From Hyphococcus luteus (GTDB lineage Bacteria; Pseudomonadota; Alphaproteobacteria; Caulobacterales; Parvularculaceae), in contig NZ_PJCH01000007.1 of the NCBI RefSeq assembly GCF_002943565.1, positions 1 through 64,000 on the forward strand: 64,000 nt of DNA, written 5' to 3'. The notes under the pieces were generated by a model. That model worked only from the letters and a program-made list of their open reading frames with translations. It had not been told where the DNA came from and did not search any database. Shown here piece after piece: positions 25,046 through 34,106 of the stretch. How positions within the stretch are numbered: position 1 is the first letter of the stretch; each line of letters opens with the position of its first letter. Position numbers and translations under genes: made by a program.

Positions 25046-25909
25046 TCAGAACTGATTCACCGGCATTTTGAGATAGGAAACGCCGTTGTCTTCCGCCGGC
25101 GGCATGTCGCCGGCGCGCATATTGACCTGAACCGAGGGTAGGATCAGCCGCGGCATGGCGAGCGTCTTGTCGCGCGCTTCGCGCATTTTCACGAACTCCT
25201 CTTCGCTGACGCCTTCATGAACATGGATGTTTTTCTCCCGCTCTTCGGCGACGGTTGTCTCCCAGGCATAGTCGTCCCGGCCTTCCGCCTTGTAGTCGTG
25301 ACACATGAAGAGGCGCGTGTCGCCGGGCAGGGCGAAGATCTTCTGGATGGAGCGGTAAAGGGTTGCGGCGTCCCCGCCCGGGAAGTCGCAGCGCGCCGTG
25401 CCGTAATCGGGCATGAAGAGCGTGTCGCCGACAAAGCCCGCATCGCCGATCACGATGGTCGTGCAGGCAGGGGTGTGGCCCGGCGTGTGGATGACATGAG
25501 CGTCGATCTCGCCGAGTTTGAACCTATCGCCGTCGGCGAAGAGCCGGTCGAACTGACTGCCGTCGCGTTTGAACGCGCTTTCGGCGTTGAAAATCTTCGC
25601 GAAGGTCGACTGCACCACATCGATCTTGTTTCCGATCGCCATCTTGCCGCCGAGTTTTTCCTTGAGATAGGGCGCGGCGGTGAGGTGGTCGGCGTGGACG
25701 TGGGTTTCGAGAATCCACTCGACGTCAAGACCGTTCTCCTTGACGTAAGCGATGATCTCGTCAGCGGATTTCGTCATCGTGCGCCCTGAGGCCGGGTCGT
25801 AATCGAGCACGGAATCGATGATGGCGCATTTTTTCGTGGCGGGATCGACAACGACGTGACTTGCGGTCGAGGTTGGTTCATCGAAGAAGGTTTTGACGAC
25901 GGGTTTCAT
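25046..25909 (-). CDS. blh: Persulfide dioxygenase-like metallo-beta-lactamase fold protein (Blh/ETHE1 type)
   Basis: 287 residues from ATG 25909 (MKPVVKTFFDEPTSTASHVV), with GGAGACC ahead. Metal ligands: THVHADHLTAAPYL (HxHxDH, near residue 70), HVIHTPGHTPACT, GDTLFMPDYGTARCDFPGGD and CHDYKAEGRDDYAWETTVAE. The last two segments are characteristic of ETHE1/Blh persulfide dioxygenases, which oxidise glutathione persulfide to sulfite. The start overlaps the ArsR stop (ATGA). Context with an ArsR/BigR regulator and SulP supports a sulfide-detoxification role. The symbol is by analogy. Confidence 0.88.
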   Translation of the reverse strand: MKPVVKTFFDEPTSTASHVVVDPATKKCAIIDSVLDYDPASGRTMTKSADEIIAYVKENGLDVEWILETHVHADHLTAAPYLKEKLGGKMAIGNKIDVVQSTFAKIFNAESAFKRDGSQFDRLFADGDRFKLGEIDAHVIHTPGHTPACTTIVIGDAGFVGDTLFMPDYGTARCDFPGGDAATLYRSIQKIFALPGDTRLFMCHDYKAEGRDDYAWETTVAEEREKNIHVHEGVSEEEFVKMREARDKTLAMPRLILPSVQVNMRAGDMPPAEDNGVSYLKMPVNQF

Positions 25910-26244
25910 GACCGGTCTCCTTTCCGGGGTTGTTTTGATTTCGGACCGAAAGCGGCGCACAGCGCGCCTACGAGGCTGGGTAATCGGTCATCCGCCAGCG
26001 AATAGTAGACGTTTTTCGATTCCCGCCGGGCCTTGACGAGTCCGGCCGCGCGCAGCCGGCCGAGATCGCGGGAAAGATGCGGCTGCGGCGCGTCGACCTC
26101 CGCCGCGATCTCGCTGACATTTTTCTCGCCTTCGGTGAGGGCGCAGGCGATCATCAGGCGGTTGGCGTGCGAGAGAGTCTTGAGGAGCGCCGAAACGTCT
26201 TCAGCATTGTCCTTAAGGTCCTCTATGGGCAGTGGTTTCGCCAT
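25906..26244 (-). CDS. bigR: ArsR-family repressor, BigR-like
   Basis: 112 residues from ATG 26244 (MAKPLPIEDLKDNAEDVSAL); AGGA lies 8 bp ahead, which favours it over ATGs at 26253 and 26274. Winged-helix motif VSEIAAEVDAPQPHLSRDLG and RLRAAGLVKARRESKNVYY. Cysteines in LMIACALTEGE and VGALCAAF lie where BigR has its redox pair, which forms a disulfide in response to sulfide. Its stop overlaps the dioxygenase-like start. Likely autoregulates through the AT-rich dyad just upstream. Confidence 0.85.
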   Translation of the reverse strand: MAKPLPIEDLKDNAEDVSALLKTLSHANRLMIACALTEGEKNVSEIAAEVDAPQPHLSRDLGRLRAAGLVKARRESKNVYYSLADDRLPSLVGALCAAFGPKSKQPRKGDRS

Positions 26245-26261
26245 CACTTTCATCCTATACT

Positions 26262-26282
26262 TATCATATAACATAAATGATA
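26262..26282. promoter_or_regulatory. Candidate BigR-type operator
   Basis: TATCAT (26262-26267) and ATGATA (26277-26282) form an inverted repeat with a 9-bp AT-only-but-one spacer, in the only strongly AT-rich stretch of this gap, 18 bp upstream of the regulator start. ArsR/BigR repressors bind AT-rich dyads overlapping their own -10 region. Position and symmetry support it; binding is inference. It also lies between the regulator and the divergent shc. Confidence 0.5.
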
Positions 26283-26401
26283 TATATTGGTTTTCAAGGG
26301 GCCGGCGCGCGCGTTTTTCAGGGGATGGCGGAAGACGGCGTCAAGGTCTGGCGCGGTCGCTCATGGCGCGCTAAGAACCCGGTGCGTCAAGGGGTTAGGT
26401 C

Positions 26402-28447
26402 ATGTTCGACGAAAAGGAAGCCGGCGCGGACAAGCGCTCCAATTTCGACCGCCAGCTTACGGCCTCGATCGAGGCGGCGGCGGACTGGTTAGCGCCGCGG
26501 CAGAAACCGGAGGGCTACTGGGTCGGCCGGCTCGAATCCAACGCCTGCATGGAGGCGCAGTGGATTCTCGCTCTGTGGTTCATGGAGCTTGAGGACCATC
26601 ATCTGCGCCCGCGTCTCGCCGCATCCCTGCGCGAAACGCAGCGCCAAGACGGCTCGTGGGAAATTTATTACGGGGCGCCCGCCGGCGACATCAACACGAC
26701 GGTCGAGGCTTATGCGGCGCTGCGCTCCATGGGCGACGACAAGGACGCAGCCCATATGGTCCGCGCGCGCGAATGGATTCTCTCCAAAGGCGGGCTAAAA
26801 AACATCCGCGTTTTCACGCGCTACTGGCTGGCGCTGATCGGCGAGTGGCCGTGGAAGAAGACCCCGAACCTGCCGCCGGAAGTGATCTTCTTTCCGAACT
26901 GGTTCGTGTTTTCGATCTACAATTTCGCGCAATGGGCGCGCGCGACTCTGATGCCCATCGCGGTTCTTTCCGCGCGCCGGCCGTCGCGGCCTTTGCCGGC
27001 GGAACGCCGGCTCGATGAGCTTTTTCCGGAAGGGCGCGAGAAATATAATTACGCCTATCCCGAAAAGCCGGGCGCCGGCTTCGCTGAAGCATTTTTCCTG
27101 ACGGCGGATAAAATTCTGCATGCGCTGCAAAGTTTCGGTCAGACGGCGGGGATCGGCCTTTTGCGCAAGGGCGCCATCTCTCGCGCGCTCGAATGGATCA
27201 TCAAGCATCAGGACGCCGATGGCGTCTGGGGCGGGATCCAGCCGCCATGGATCTATTCCTTGATGGCGCTCTACAATGAAGGTTATGCGCACGATCATTC
27301 GGTCGTTGCGAAAGGGCTTGGCGCGCTCGACGATCCGCGCTGGCGCGTCGATCAAGGCGAGGCGACATGGATACAAGCCTCAACCAGCCCTGTCTGGGAC
27401 ACCGAACTGACCTTGCTGGCGCTGGAAGACTGCGATCTTAGCGAGCGCCACGAAAAGGAAGTCGAAAAGGCGCTCGATTGGCTCCTTTCGCAGCAAGTCC
27501 TGCGCAAGGGCGACTGGAGCGTCAAATGTCCGAAGCTCGAGCCCGGCGGCTGGGCTTTCGAATATAAAAACTATTACTATCCGGACACAGACGATACGGC
27601 GGTGGCGCTGATCGCGCTCGCGCCCTTCCGCAACGATCCGAAATGGAAAGACAAGGGCATTGAAGAGGCCATCGAAAAAGGCGTTGAATGGCTCATCGGC
27701 ATGCAATGCAAAAACGGCGGCTGGGGCGCTTTCGACAAGGATAATGACAAGCAGATCCTGACCAAGATTCCGTTCTGCGATTTCGGCGAAGCGCTCGACC
27801 CGCCTTCGGTGGACGTCACCGCGCATATCATCGAAGCCTTCGGCAAGCTCGGGATCCGGAAAGACCATCCGGTCATGCTCCGCGCGCTCGATTACATCAA
27901 GACCGAGCAGGAGGCGGACGGCGCCTGGTTCGGCCGCTGGGGCGTCAATTATGTTTACGGCACGGGCGCGGTCCTGCCGGCGCTCGAAGCCATCGGCGAG
28001 GACATGACGCAGCATTATATCAAGAAGGCGTCAGACTGGCTGATCCTGCATCAGAACGAGGATGGCGGATGGGGCGAGTCTTGCGCCTCCTATATGGACG
28101 TCAAACAGATGGGCCGGGGCAAGTCGACCGCCTCGCAGACCGCCTGGGCGCTGATGGGCCTCGCCGCCGTGGGGCGCGCCGAGGACGAACGCGCCATCGC
28201 CGACGGCGTCCAGTTCCTGATCGAGCGCCAGAAGGACGGCGCCTGGGAAGAGCCGGAATATACCGGCACAGGGTTCCCGGGCTACGGCGTCGGCCAGCAC
28301 ATCAAGCTCACCGATCCGCAATTGCAGGAGCGGTTAAAGCAGGGCCCCGAACTCTCCCGCGCCTTCATGATCAACTATAATCTCTACCGCCACTATTTCC
28401 CGATGATGGCGATGGGGCGGGTACGGAAGATGATGGCGGGCGCTTAA
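26402..28447 (+). CDS. shc: Squalene-hopene cyclase
   Basis: 681 residues. Cyclises squalene to hopene for hopanoid lipids at the inner membrane. The catalytic DxDD acid motif is in YYYPDTDDTAVALIALAPF (about residue 396). QW repeats recur: RQDGSWEIYYG, QDADGVWGGIQPPWIY, QCKNGGWGAFDKDN, QEADGAWFGRWGVNYVYGTG and NEDGGWGES. No other hopanoid gene (hpnC-E, hpnH and so on) lies nearby. Stop overlaps the convergent cytochrome gene by 4 bp. Start set by GGGGTTAGGTC-ATG. Confidence 0.97.
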   Translation: MFDEKEAGADKRSNFDRQLTASIEAAADWLAPRQKPEGYWVGRLESNACMEAQWILALWFMELEDHHLRPRLAASLRETQRQDGSWEIYYGAPAGDINTTVEAYAALRSMGDDKDAAHMVRAREWILSKGGLKNIRVFTRYWLALIGEWPWKKTPNLPPEVIFFPNWFVFSIYNFAQWARATLMPIAVLSARRPSRPLPAERRLDELFPEGREKYNYAYPEKPGAGFAEAFFLTADKILHALQSFGQTAGIGLLRKGAISRALEWIIKHQDADGVWGGIQPPWIYSLMALYNEGYAHDHSVVAKGLGALDDPRWRVDQGEATWIQASTSPVWDTELTLLALEDCDLSERHEKEVEKALDWLLSQQVLRKGDWSVKCPKLEPGGWAFEYKNYYYPDTDDTAVALIALAPFRNDPKWKDKGIEEAIEKGVEWLIGMQCKNGGWGAFDKDNDKQILTKIPFCDFGEALDPPSVDVTAHIIEAFGKLGIRKDHPVMLRALDYIKTEQEADGAWFGRWGVNYVYGTGAVLPALEAIGEDMTQHYIKKASDWLILHQNEDGGWGESCASYMDVKQMGRGKSTASQTAWALMGLAAVGRAEDERAIADGVQFLIERQKDGAWEEPEYTGTGFPGYGVGQHIKLTDPQLQERLKQGPELSRAFMINYNLYRHYFPMMAMGRVRKMMAGA

Positions 28448-29568
28448 CTGCAACCGCCTTCCATCTGCGCAATCCATTTCGAAACCAATTCGACGCCTTC
28501 CTCATGCCTCACGGCGCGGCCGAGCTCAGGCATCATGGCGCCGGGGTCGGTCGTTTCCATGCGGAAGACGGTGATGGAAAGATCGGGCCGGCCGGGGACG
28601 ATGTCATAGGGCCGCCCGCCGGTGCCGCGGCCCGCTGCGATGGGCGCTTTGCACTTGCCCATGGCGGGGCCGGAGGCGTCGGGTTCCAGATTTAGGCCGG
28701 AGGTGTCCGCAGGCCCGTCCGGATTGTGGCAATGGCTGCAATTGGCGTCGAGATAGGCGCGCGCGCGGGCGTCGAGCGGCGCGGTTTCATCAGTCCAGTC
28801 GACATTGCGCGGCGCCGGCGCCTCGATCTCGCCGGCAAGAAGGCCCTTCGCCAGCCAGTGATCGAGCTGGTTGAAGCCGGGCGCGAAGCTCGACGGCTTG
28901 TTGAGGTGTCGCGCCTTGGGACCGATGGGCTTGATCTCTTTCGTCGTCGCATTGTCGGCGTGACAGCCGGCGCATTGGTTGGCGTTTGGCACGAGATAGG
29001 AAAAGGGCTCCATGCGCCCGTCATCCCGGTGGAGCGTCATGGGAACGACCGCGCCGGTGCGTTTTAATACGGCCTCGGTCTGCGCCTCGTTCCAGACATA
29101 AGGGAGCGCATCCCAGCCATCTTCGCGATGGACGAGGATGCGAGTCTCCACGAGATGCAGATGATCGAGCGCCAAGCTTTTGCCTTTTGGGCCGTCATTG
29201 AGGCTGCGCTCTTTCCCGATCAGGATATCGCCGGTCCAGTCGTTTTCCGAAACCGGAAAATAAAACGTTTTGGTGATCACCGTCCCGACCGGAAAATCGA
29301 AAGCGTCGTCGGGATTGTAGACCGCGGGTTTTCCCCCCGGCGTCCAGACCGTCCTGAGTTTCAGCGCGTAATCGGAAAACAGCGGCGTAGCGAGATCGTA
29401 AGGCGTCACGCCCTCGCTTAAACGAAGCGCGCCGTCCTTCGCCGCGATCATGCCCCAGTCGCTCAAATGCTCCGGATTGTCTTCGGCGTGATAGGTCGGC
29501 GCCGTTTCTTGCGAACAGGCGGCGAGCGAGAAACCGATCAACGCAACAGCGGCAAACTTTGAAATCAT
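28444..29568 (-). CDS. Diheme c-type cytochrome lipoprotein (SO2930 family)
   Basis: 374 residues. Lipobox near residue 18 (GFSLAACSQE). Two heme c motifs, NQCAGCHADN (about 200) and ANCSHCHNPDG (about 280), plus an extra Cys near the C-terminus. The N-terminal half (LSDWGMIAAKDGALRLSEGV, TPYDLATPLFSDYALKLRTV) matches what I recall of TIGR03806, which is encoded beside a beta-helix protein. That partner is directly upstream here, overlapping by 4 bp. Electron-transfer partner and substrate are unknown. Confidence 0.88.
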   Translation of the reverse strand: MISKFAAVALIGFSLAACSQETAPTYHAEDNPEHLSDWGMIAAKDGALRLSEGVTPYDLATPLFSDYALKLRTVWTPGGKPAVYNPDDAFDFPVGTVITKTFYFPVSENDWTGDILIGKERSLNDGPKGKSLALDHLHLVETRILVHREDGWDALPYVWNEAQTEAVLKRTGAVVPMTLHRDDGRMEPFSYLVPNANQCAGCHADNATTKEIKPIGPKARHLNKPSSFAPGFNQLDHWLAKGLLAGEIEAPAPRNVDWTDETAPLDARARAYLDANCSHCHNPDGPADTSGLNLEPDASGPAMGKCKAPIAAGRGTGGRPYDIVPGRPDLSITVFRMETTDPGAMMPELGRAVRHEEGVELVSKWIAQMEGGCS

Positions 29569-30785
29569 AAGCCGGCGAGGGGTCCTTTGAGTTCAACCGG
29601 GGGCAGCTTGTCAAAAGCGCAGTCATGGGCCGCGCCGTCTTCGACTTTCGGGCTCTTGTTGTCGTTGGGCGCATCCACATTAAGGACTTTCGCTTCGCCG
29701 TTCTGCACGCACAAAACCTCTTTGGGGCCGGATAGCGCCGGATCCACATAGCCGTCCCACAGGACGTCGGGCAGGCTGCCCAAACCGGCGACCGCGACTT
29801 TCAGCGCCTTAAGCTCAAGTCCGTCGGGATTGCCGCCGCCGCCTTCGAAACGATTGCCGTAGACGTAGATGCCGTCCGGATAGGGATCGAAATCCGCCTC
29901 CATGCCATCGGTGGAGAGGCCGGAAGAAAAGATGCTGGCGACAATGACGTTCGCCGTCTTGTTGTCGCGAATGTCGTTGTTGAAGATCTCGACTTCGTCA
30001 TTGGCGTTGATGACGACGCCGGAGCCCGCCGGGACGGAGGCGACGGCGGTGCCCTCAAGGCCGAAATTTTTCGTGTTGTTCTCGTAAATCTCGTTGTCAT
30101 AAACGCGGGTGCGTGCGCCGGGCTGTTTGAGGTTCGGCATGTTGAAGACGAGAATGCCGCCGGTGTTGTTGGTCGCGACATTGCCGTAAACGTCGGCGTC
30201 GAAGGTGTTCTCGATTTCGATGCCGGCGACATTGTATTCCGCGCGGTTGTTGCGGATGACGACGTTCTGCGACTGGCCGATATAAAGCCCGGCGTCCGAA
30301 GCGCCAATGGCGACGGATTCCTCCATCAGCAGGTTTTTGACCTGCACGGGATAGATGCCGTAGGCGCCGTTTTCGGTTTTCGGCTCGCCCGTCCATTCGG
30401 TCCGCACCCGGCGGATGACGATGTTCTCGCCTTCGGTGATTTTGAGCGCGTCGCCGATAGTGTCCTCGATGGTGAGGTCTTCAATGGTGAAATCGCTCGC
30501 GGTGACGAGGAGGCCCTCGGCGCCGGCAATCTGTCCGGCGAAACTCAGAACCGTCTTATCCATGCCGGCGCCCTTGATCGTGACGCCGTCGACGGTGAGG
30601 CTCAAAGAGCGGTCGAAGGCGAAACGGCCTTCGGGGATCTCGATGACGTCGCCGGGCTCGGCGTCGAGAAGCGCCGCCATCAGGGTTTCCTGATAAGAGG
30701 CGTCGCCGGCCGGCGCAGCCTCCTGTTTCTCGCCGCATGCGGCGAGCATCAGCATTGCTGCGCTTGCGAATATGAGCTTCTTCAT
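29565..30785 (-). CDS. Parallel beta-helix lipoprotein (SO2929 family)
   Basis: 406 residues from ATG 30785 (MKKLIFASAAMLMLAACGEK), with AAGGGAG ahead; lipobox LMLAACG. The rest shows right-handed beta-helix repeats: NIVIRRVRTEWTGEPKTENG, IGASDAGLYIGQSQNVVIRN, VAGIEIENTFDADVYGNVAT, NTGGILVFNMPNLKQPGART. Such folds bind or cleave polysaccharide, but no lyase catalytic set is evident. It is the known genomic partner of the diheme cytochrome that follows. Confidence 0.88.
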   Translation of the reverse strand: MKKLIFASAAMLMLAACGEKQEAAPAGDASYQETLMAALLDAEPGDVIEIPEGRFAFDRSLSLTVDGVTIKGAGMDKTVLSFAGQIAGAEGLLVTASDFTIEDLTIEDTIGDALKITEGENIVIRRVRTEWTGEPKTENGAYGIYPVQVKNLLMEESVAIGASDAGLYIGQSQNVVIRNNRAEYNVAGIEIENTFDADVYGNVATNNTGGILVFNMPNLKQPGARTRVYDNEIYENNTKNFGLEGTAVASVPAGSGVVINANDEVEIFNNDIRDNKTANVIVASIFSSGLSTDGMEADFDPYPDGIYVYGNRFEGGGGNPDGLELKALKVAVAGLGSLPDVLWDGYVDPALSGPKEVLCVQNGEAKVLNVDAPNDNKSPKVEDGAAHDCAFDKLPPVELKGPLAGL

Positions 30786-30889
30786 GACGTCTCCCTTTTG
30801 CGTCCTGCGTCTCGTTCTTGATTTTGGGCGCGGCCCCTTACAGCATCCGATGATGCCGGAAACGGGCCGGGAATAAAAGGAAGCTTTGC

Positions 30890-32386
30890 ATGTCACTGAC
30901 GCGGCGGAACCTGATGCAGTCCGGCGGTTACGCCGCCATGCTCTTAACGGCGGCGGGCGCGTGTTCGCGGCCCGATCAGGCGGCCTCGAACGACCTCGCC
31001 GAACTCGACGGCGTGGAGACGGCGGCGCGACTCAAATCGGGCGAGCTTGGACCAACCGAAGCCGTCGAGGCGGCGATCGCGCGGGCCGAGCGCGTCGATC
31101 CGCAGATCAACGCCATCGTCACCAAAACCTTCCGGCGCGCGCGGAAAGAGGCGGCGGCCAAGGGAGCCAATGCCGGTCTTTGGGCGGGCGTGCCGACTTT
31201 CGTCAAGGATCTCGACGACGTTACGGGCGTAACCACCCGGTTCGGCAGCCGCGCTTTCCCCTTCTACAAGGGCAAGGAACAGACGCCGCTCATCGATGCG
31301 TTTTTGGGGATGGGCGTCGTCAGCCTCGGCAAGTCGGCGACGCCGGAATTCGGCCTTTCCGCCACGACCGAATCCATCGCAACCGGCCAAACACGCAATC
31401 CGTGGAATACGGAGCATTCGACGGGCGGCTCTTCGGGCGGCGCGGCGGCTCTCGTCGCGAGCGGCGTCGTCCCCATCGCGCACGCCAGCGACGGCGGCGG
31501 TTCGATCCGCATTCCGGCCTCCTGCTGTGGCAATGTGGGGCTGAAAGTTTCGCGGGGGCGCAATCCGATGGCGCGGCCGGAAGATGCGGTGGGCCCGATT
31601 TCGCTCGCCGTTCACGGCGTTCAGACGCGCACGGTGCGCGATACGGCGGCGGTCGCCGCGACGCTGGCGCTGCCTTCGAGCGAAAGCGGGCTCGCGCCTT
31701 TGCCGCTCGTTACGGCGCCCGGCAAGGAGCGCCTGCGCATCGCCGTGACGACGCAGGGTCTCGCCGGCCGGGCGCCCGACCCGGCGGTGAAGCAGGCGGC
31801 AGAAGACGCCGCTGCGCTTTGCGCGGATCTCGGCCACCATGTGGAGGAAGCTTCCTTGCCCGTGGATGACGGCCTCTCCGAAGATTTCACGCTTTACTGG
31901 GCGGCGTTCGCGCATGCGACCGTCGCCATGTGGGAAAAGACTTTTCATTTGCCGCGCAACGGGCTCGCCTTCGAACCCTTCACCATCGGGCTTGCGGACC
32001 GTTTCGAGCGCGAAGAGGCGGACTTTCCCGGCGCCATCGAGCGGCTTCAGGCCGTGGCGGCGCGCATGGCGGCGTTTCACGAGACTTACGATCTCGTTCT
32101 GTCGCCGGTGGTGACGGCGCCGCCGCCGGAGATCGGTTATCTCGGCGCGACGCTCGATTACGAAACGCTGATGCAGCGTCTGACGGACTATGTTCAGTAT
32201 ACGGTGCTCTATAACGTCACCGGCGCGCCGGCGATCTCTCTGCCGCTGTCCATGTCGCCGGACGGGCTTCCCGTCGGAGCCATGTTTGGCGCGCCCTTGG
32301 GCCGGGAAGACCGGCTGCTCGCGCTCGCCTATGAACTCGAAGAAGCGAAGCCCTGGGCGGGCCGCCGTCCGGCGGTTTGGGGCTAG
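30890..32386 (+). CDS. Amidase-signature family hydrolase, exported
   Basis: 498 residues. N-terminus [19 protein letters not shown] then AGAC looks like a Tat-type lipoprotein signal. Amidase-signature triad: Lys in [16 protein letters not shown], Ser in [20 protein letters not shown], Ser in [20 protein letters not shown]. Ends with typical [20 protein letters not shown]. Substrate unknown. Start set by AAAGGAAG. Divergent from the beta-helix gene (104 bp between starts). Stop overlaps purQ by 4 bp. Confidence 0.92.
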   Translation: MSLTRRNLMQSGGYAAMLLTAAGACSRPDQAASNDLAELDGVETAARLKSGELGPTEAVEAAIARAERVDPQINAIVTKTFRRARKEAAAKGANAGLWAGVPTFVKDLDDVTGVTTRFGSRAFPFYKGKEQTPLIDAFLGMGVVSLGKSATPEFGLSATTESIATGQTRNPWNTEHSTGGSSGGAAALVASGVVPIAHASDGGGSIRIPASCCGNVGLKVSRGRNPMARPEDAVGPISLAVHGVQTRTVRDTAAVAATLALPSSESGLAPLPLVTAPGKERLRIAVTTQGLAGRAPDPAVKQAAEDAAALCADLGHHVEEASLPVDDGLSEDFTLYWAAFAHATVAMWEKTFHLPRNGLAFEPFTIGLADRFEREEADFPGAIERLQAVAARMAAFHETYDLVLSPVVTAPPPEIGYLGATLDYETLMQRLTDYVQYTVLYNVTGAPAISLPLSMSPDGLPVGAMFGAPLGREDRLLALAYELEEAKPWAGRRPAVWG

Positions 32387-33045
32387 GAAACCGCCTCGAT
32401 CAGCCCCTTGAAAAACGCCGCGCCGTCGGTTCCGCCGAGGAGGGGAGAGATCACCCGTTCCGGGTGCGGCATCAGCCCCATGACATTGCCGGAATCGTTG
32501 ATCAGTCCGGCGATGTCGCGGGCCGAGCCGTTCGGGTTGTCCACATAGCGCAGCGCGACGCGGCCTTCGCCTTCGAGCCGGTCGAGGGTTTCGTCGTCGG
32601 CGTAGTAATTGCCGTCATGATGGGCGACCGGAAAATTCACATAGGCGCCTTTTTCGAAGCCGCGGGTGAAGATCGACTGGTTGTTCTCGATCTTGAGCGT
32701 CACCGTGCGGCAGACGAAATCGAGCCCGGCGTTGCGCATCAGGGCGCCGGGGAGGAGCCCCGTCTCGCACAGGACCTGGAACCCGTTGCATACGCCGATC
32801 ACCGGCGCGCCGGCTTTCGCCTTGTCGATCACCGCCTGCATGATCGGCGATTTCGCCGCCATGGCGCCGGCGCGCAAATAGTCGCCATAGGAAAAGCCGC
32901 CGGGCAGGGCGTAGAAATCCGCATCCGGCAAATCCGTGTCGCCATGCCAGACCATCGCCGGCTTGGTTCCGGTCGCCTGTTCGAGCGCGACGGCGATGTC
33001 GCGATCGCAGTTGGAGGCGGGAAAGACGATGACAGCGGTTTTCAT
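32383..33045 (-). CDS. purQ: Phosphoribosylformylglycinamidine synthase subunit PurQ
   Basis: Glutaminase subunit of the FGAM synthase complex in purine synthesis. 220 residues from ATG 33045 ([20 protein letters not shown]), with GGACC ahead. Class I amidotransferase nucleophile in [15 protein letters not shown], and the His/Glu pair in [40 protein letters not shown] is diagnostic of PurQ. purL, the synthetase partner, is not in the window. Confidence 0.97.
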   Translation of the reverse strand: MKTAVIVFPASNCDRDIAVALEQATGTKPAMVWHGDTDLPDADFYALPGGFSYGDYLRAGAMAAKSPIMQAVIDKAKAGAPVIGVCNGFQVLCETGLLPGALMRNAGLDFVCRTVTLKIENNQSIFTRGFEKGAYVNFPVAHHDGNYYADDETLDRLEGEGRVALRYVDNPNGSARDIAGLINDSGNVMGLMPHPERVISPLLGGTDGAAFFKGLIEAVS

Positions 33046-33055
33046 GACAGGTCCA

Positions 33056-33739
33056 TCACTGGTTGGTCTTGTTTTCAAAGGCGGCGATGAGATTGTCCGA
33101 ATCGGTCACCCAGCCGAAGACGTTTTCAAAATTCCAGAGGGTCGCATCGCGGACGAAGTCGGGTCCCGCATGGTTCATGGCGTCTTCCACCATGACGGGC
33201 CAGTATTCCTGGAAATAGGCGTCGCGCGCCGTGCTTTCCACGCAGACATTGGTGGCGATGCCGGTGAAGAAGAGCGTTCGGATATTCAAGGCGCGCAGAT
33301 CGTTGTCGAGGGTCGTGCCGGCGAAGCCGCTGTAACGGGACTTGCGGATGACGATATCGCCCGGCTGCGGCTTTAGGTCGTCGACGATCTCCCAGTCCCA
33401 TGTGTCGTGGATCAAAAGCTTGCCTTCAAGCTCGGGCCGCGCGCGCATGGTGCGCAAGGAAAGCTCCTTGTGATAGTTCGGCGAGCGCGGGCCGCCGGCG
33501 TCCGAGAGGTCCGGCTTGTAGCCGACCTGAAGATAGACGACTTTGACGCCCGCTTTGCGCGCCGTTTCGATCAGCTTTTTGTTGATGTCGACGACCGCCG
33601 CCGCCTTCGAAATGTCATGACCGGCGAGGTCGAGCATCCCGCCTTTCGACGCGAAGGCGTTCTGCATGTCGACGACCACCAGCGCCGATTGGTGAAGGTC
33701 GATATCGACCGGATCGGGCTTGGCGGCGAGTTTGACCAT
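33056..33739 (-). CDS. rutB: RutB-like isochorismatase-fold amidohydrolase
   Basis: 227 residues. Cysteine-hydrolase triad: Asp in [20 protein letters not shown], Lys in [20 protein letters not shown], Cys in [17 protein letters not shown]. The segments [18 protein letters not shown] and [20 protein letters not shown] match ureidoacrylate amidohydrolase RutB of uracil degradation more closely than generic isochorismatases. No other rut gene is present and it sits between purS and purQ, 10 bp from purQ, so a different substrate is possible. Ribosome site weak. Confidence 0.82.
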   Translation of the reverse strand: MVKLAAKPDPVDIDLHQSALVVVDMQNAFASKGGMLDLAGHDISKAAAVVDINKKLIETARKAGVKVVYLQVGYKPDLSDAGGPRSPNYHKELSLRTMRARPELEGKLLIHDTWDWEIVDDLKPQPGDIVIRKSRYSGFAGTTLDNDLRALNIRTLFFTGIATNVCVESTARDAYFQEYWPVMVEDAMNHAGPDFVRDATLWNFENVFGWVTDSDNLIAAFENKTNQ

Positions 33740-33757
33740 GATGTCGTTTGACCGCCC

Positions 33758-34000
33758 TCAGGCGAGAATTTCGATGGAGTAGTTCTCCATCACCGGATTG
33801 GCGAGCAGTTTTTTGCACATGTCTTCGGCTTTGGCCCGGGCGGCGGCCTCGTCGGTCTCGGCGAGCTTCATCTCGATCACCTTGCCCTGACGCACATCTT
33901 CCGCGCCTGCAAAGCCGAGCCCGGCGAGCGCGCTTTCAATGGCCGCGCCTTGCGGATCGAGAACGCCGTTTTTGAGCGTGATGGTGATTTTCGCTTTCAT
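33758..34000 (-). CDS. purS: PurS subunit of FGAM synthase
   Basis: 80 residues, the normal PurS length. KAKITITLKNGVLDPQGAAI, ESALAGLGFAGAEDVRQGKV and AEDMCKKLLANPVMENYSIE are the conserved PurS pieces. It bridges PurQ and PurL in the complex. GAAGGG precedes ATG. Separated from purQ by the RutB-like gene rather than adjoining it. Confidence 0.95.
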   Translation of the reverse strand: MKAKITITLKNGVLDPQGAAIESALAGLGFAGAEDVRQGKVIEMKLAETDEAAARAKAEDMCKKLLANPVMENYSIEILA

Positions 34001-34106
34001 GAGCCCTTCGCCCGCTGGTCTAAGCCGTCAACGGGGCTGATACACCGGGCCGGGAAAGCGCGCAATGCGAGGGGGCCGGAAAGGCGGGCGCTCGAGCGCC
34101 GGAAGG

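Noticed and set aside
29273-29280. GTGATCAC inside the diheme cytochrome gene
   Set aside because: Lies within coding sequence and lacks the AA extension of the three upstream copies; about one chance copy is expected in 64 kb.
30944-32080. 378-codon minus-strand open frame inside the amidase gene
   Set aside because: Amidase triad on the plus strand is intact; the minus frame is Arg-rich with no domains.
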